Below, piece after piece: positions 62,058-64,000 of a DNA stretch of 64,000 nucleotides; positions within the stretch are counted from its first letter, which is position 1, and the number at the start of each line of letters is the position of its first letter. The DNA lies in contig NZ_CP012069.2 in assembly GCF_001189515.2 (NCBI RefSeq), positions 2,108,001 through 2,172,000 of the forward strand, given 5' to 3'. The notes under the pieces are model-generated. The model made no database searches and was not told the origin of the DNA. It saw only the letters and a program-made list of their open reading frames with translations. This DNA is from Olsenella sp. oral taxon 807 (GTDB lineage Bacteria > Actinomycetota > Coriobacteriia > Coriobacteriales > Atopobiaceae). The position numbers were made by a program, and so were the translations under genes.

Positions 62058-64000
62058 TCAGGCAGCCTCGTCGGACGCATCACCACCACCGACGTCCTCG
62101 AGTACGCCAAGCGCGACGCCCAGCAACTCCTCCTTGCCAGCGTTGAGGGGATACGAGAGTCGCTTGCTCTTGACCTGATAGATACCTCTGCGCTCCTTGA
62201 GTGCAATCGCCTGCTGGCGCGTGAGCGAAAGGCCCTGAAAGACAAGGCGACCGCTCACGAGCGAGATGCTCGTCACACCCAGGCGCTCGGCACGTATGCG
62301 CACGCGGGCGCGATCGAAGAGGTTCTGGCCTGCGAGCGGCAGCGCGCCGTGCTTCTCCTCAAGCTCCTCTTGTAGCGTATCGACACTGGCGAGTTCCGTC
62401 GCCGAGGCAAGCTTACGGTACGCGAGCACGCGCTCGTCCACCTCAGGCAGATACTCCTGTGCCAGGTAGAAGTCGGCCGGCAGGTTGATCGTGACCTCCG
62501 GGGGCTCCACGTCCTGCGTCTCGCCCCGCGCCTCGGCAACGGCTTCACCCAACATCTGAGAAAAGAGGTCAAAGCCCACATTCGAGAGGTTGCCGTGCTG
62601 CTCCGCACCCACCAGCGACCCCGCTCCCCGGATCTCGAGGTCGCGCATCGCTATGCGCATGCCGCTACCCAGGTCCTGGTACTCGTTGATCGCGGTAAGA
62701 CGATCGGTCGCCTCGGGCGTGAGGGGACGGTCGACCGGGAACATGAAGTATGCGAAGGCCTGGACGCGCCCTCGCCCCACGCGTCCCTTGAGCTGGTAGA
62801 GCTGGGCGAGGCCCAGGCGCTGTGAGTCCTCAATAATGAGCGTGTTGGTGTGAGGGTTGTCTATGCCGCTCTCGATGATGGTCGTCGCCACGAGCACGTC
62901 GATTTCGTGCTCCTGAAACTCGAGCATCACGTTCTCGACCGCCGCCGCACTCATCTGCCCATGTGCGACGCCGACACGGGCCTCGGGCGCCGCCTCCGCC
63001 ACGCGCGCGACCGCGTCATCTATCGTAGTCACGCGATTGCTCACATAATAGACTTGACCCTTGCGGCTCAGCTCGCTACGGATGGCGTCAGAGACCACGT
63101 CGGGGTCCCACTCGCCCACCGAGACCTTCACGGGAAGGCGTCCCGGAGGCGGCACCATGATCAGGCTCATGTCACGCACACCGCTCACGGCCATCTGCAT
63201 GGTGCGCGGAATGGGCGTCGCAGAGAGCGTCAGCACGTCCACCTGCTCGCGCATGTTCTTGAGCTGCTCCTTGTGCTGCACGCCAAAGCGCTGCTCCTCG
63301 TCTATGATGACAAGGCCGAGGTCGTGCGGGTTCACGTCCGACGAGAGCAGGCGGTGCGTCCCGATGAGCACGCTCACCGATCCGTCGGCAAAGCCCATGA
63401 GTGTGCGTCGCTGCTGTGCCGGCGTCACGAAGCGTGAGAGCACCGCTACCTTGAGGCCAAACGGGGCGAAACGTCCAAAGAAGGTCTCGAAGTGCTGCTG
63501 GGCCAAGATCGTCGTCGGACAGAGCACCATGACCTGCTTGTCGTCCTGGCAACACTTGAAGGCCGCGCGCAGGGCGACCTCGGTCTTACCAAAACCCACG
63601 TCACCGCAGAGCAGCCTGTCCATGGGCCTGGGCGCCTCCATGTCGGCCTTGATGTCAGCAAGCGCCGAGGCCTGGTCCACCGTCAGCTCGTAAGGAAAGC
63701 TCGCCTCCATGTCGCCCTGCGCCGACGTGTCCGGCAAAAAGGCGAAGCCCGCGACCGCCGATCGACGCGTGTAGAGGTCCACGAGGTCAAAGGCGAGCTT
63801 TTTTGCGCTCTTGCGAGCCCTGCCTGTCGCCCGAGACCAATCGGCCGTGTTGAGGCGCGTGAGCCTAGGGGACGTCCCGTCCGGACCCACGTAGCGCGTG
63901 ATACGGTCCACCTGCTCAAGCGGCACATAGAGCTTGTCCTCGTCTGCATACTTGAGAAGAAAGTAGTCGCGCTCGCGACCGTCAACCTCTAGGCGCACGA
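62058..64000 (-). CDS. mfd: Transcription-repair coupling factor Mfd, 3' part
   Basis: Mfd releases stalled RNA polymerase and recruits the UvrABC repair proteins. At least 646 residues are inside the window; the N-terminal UvrB-like third lies beyond the right edge. Visible are the RNA-polymerase-interacting domain (DKLYVPLEQVDRITRYVG), the RecG-like helicase with Walker A GDVGFGKTE, CPTTILAQQHFETF, DEEQ in LVIIDEEQRFGV, LSATPIPRT, TIIESGIDNPHTNTL and QLKGRVGRG, and the TRCF C-terminal domain. Ends 217 bases before mazG starts. Confidence 0.97.
   Translation of the reverse strand, partial: VRLEVDGRERDYFLLKYADEDKLYVPLEQVDRITRYVGPDGTSPRLTRLNTADWSRATGRARKSAKKLAFDLVDLYTRRSAVAGFAFLPDTSAQGDMEASFPYELTVDQASALADIKADMEAPRPMDRLLCGDVGFGKTEVALRAAFKCCQDDKQVMVLCPTTILAQQHFETFFGRFAPFGLKVAVLSRFVTPAQQRRTLMGFADGSVSVLIGTHRLLSSDVNPHDLGLVIIDEEQRFGVQHKEQLKNMREQVDVLTLSATPIPRTMQMAVSGVRDMSLIMVPPPGRLPVKVSVGEWDPDVVSDAIRSELSRKGQVYYVSNRVTTIDDAVARVAEAAPEARVGVAHGQMSAAAVENVMLEFQEHEIDVLVATTIIESGIDNPHTNTLIIEDSQRLGLAQLYQLKGRVGRGRVQAFAYFMFPVDRPLTPEATDRLTAINEYQDLGSGMRIAMRDLEIRGAGSLVGAEQHGNLSNVGFDLFSQMLGEAVAEARGETQDVEPPEVTINLPADFYLAQEYLPEVDERVLAYRKLASATELASVDTLQEELEEKHGALPLAGQNLFDRARVRIRAERLGVTSISLVSGRLVFQGLSLTRQQAIALKERRGIYQVKSKRLSYPLNAGKEELLGVALGVLEDVGGGDASDEAA

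Overview
The window is high-GC DNA, apart from a few lower-GC islands. It most likely comes from a Coriobacteriia actinobacterium of the Atopobiaceae (Olsenella/Atopobium-like). This is inferred from the gene content (greA-lysS, clpC-disA-ispD-ispF, ispE-veg, a lysS with a C-terminal HD domain, a Tat lipoprotein resembling tannases) and not from any marker search. Most housekeeping genes are on the minus strand.

Layout. 1-5.3 kb: ispF, ispD, disA, clpC (isoprenoid precursors, c-di-AMP, proteolysis). 5.3-12.9 kb: accessory insert between clpC and lysS, holding a family of zinc-ribbon/one-TM/secreted-domain paralogues (three open, two broken), one of them split by an IS5-family element, plus a truncated DUF6020 membrane gene and a duplicated lysS 3' fragment with a hairpin array. 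12.9-16.2 kb: lysS-HD fusion, greA, tatA carrying a zinc ribbon. 16.9-24.3 kb: glycerate kinase, flavin reductase, a two-component system, a DUF4342 protein and a Zn/Cd P-type ATPase with a recognisable ArsR-type operator. 24.3-37.1 kb: a graveyard of mobile DNA with broken integrases, IS5- and IS1634-type transposases, AlbA/COG2865 regulators and a DnaC-like ATPase. Three lower-GC islands lie in it: a nitroreductase remnant with an intact hicAB module, a truncated YhcG gene, and an intact AbiF-type HEPN gene with a structured RNA downstream. 37.1-39.3 kb: an IS1634-family element flanked by 148-149 bp direct repeats that each carry a complete tRNA-Pro. 39.4-49.2 kb: ispE, veg, an M24 peptidase, nagB, rdgB, rph, tRNA-Val, a murE-like ligase, a HAD phosphatase and an ABC exporter. 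49.3-55.1 kb: tannase-like lipoprotein, Fe-alcohol dehydrogenase, two coupled TPR-like proteins. 55.1-57.9 kb: a transketolase whose N-terminal half is fused to a GntR/UTRA regulator. 58-64 kb: tRNA-Glu, tRNA-Leu, ppx/gppA, an ftsB-like gene, mazG and the 3' two-thirds of mfd, cut by the right edge.

Points of most interest: the GntR-transketolase fusion, the AbiF gene with its adjacent RNA, the IS1634 element that duplicated a tRNA gene through an unusually long target duplication, the decaying zinc-ribbon family with near-identical leaders, and two distant loci that share paired GTGTACAC palindromes exactly 50 bp apart.

Limits: no database or folding program was run. Several broken genes differ from an intact frame by one base in a G or C run (about 25.85, 27.86, 33.44 and 56.16 kb), so some apparent frameshifts could be sequencing errors.
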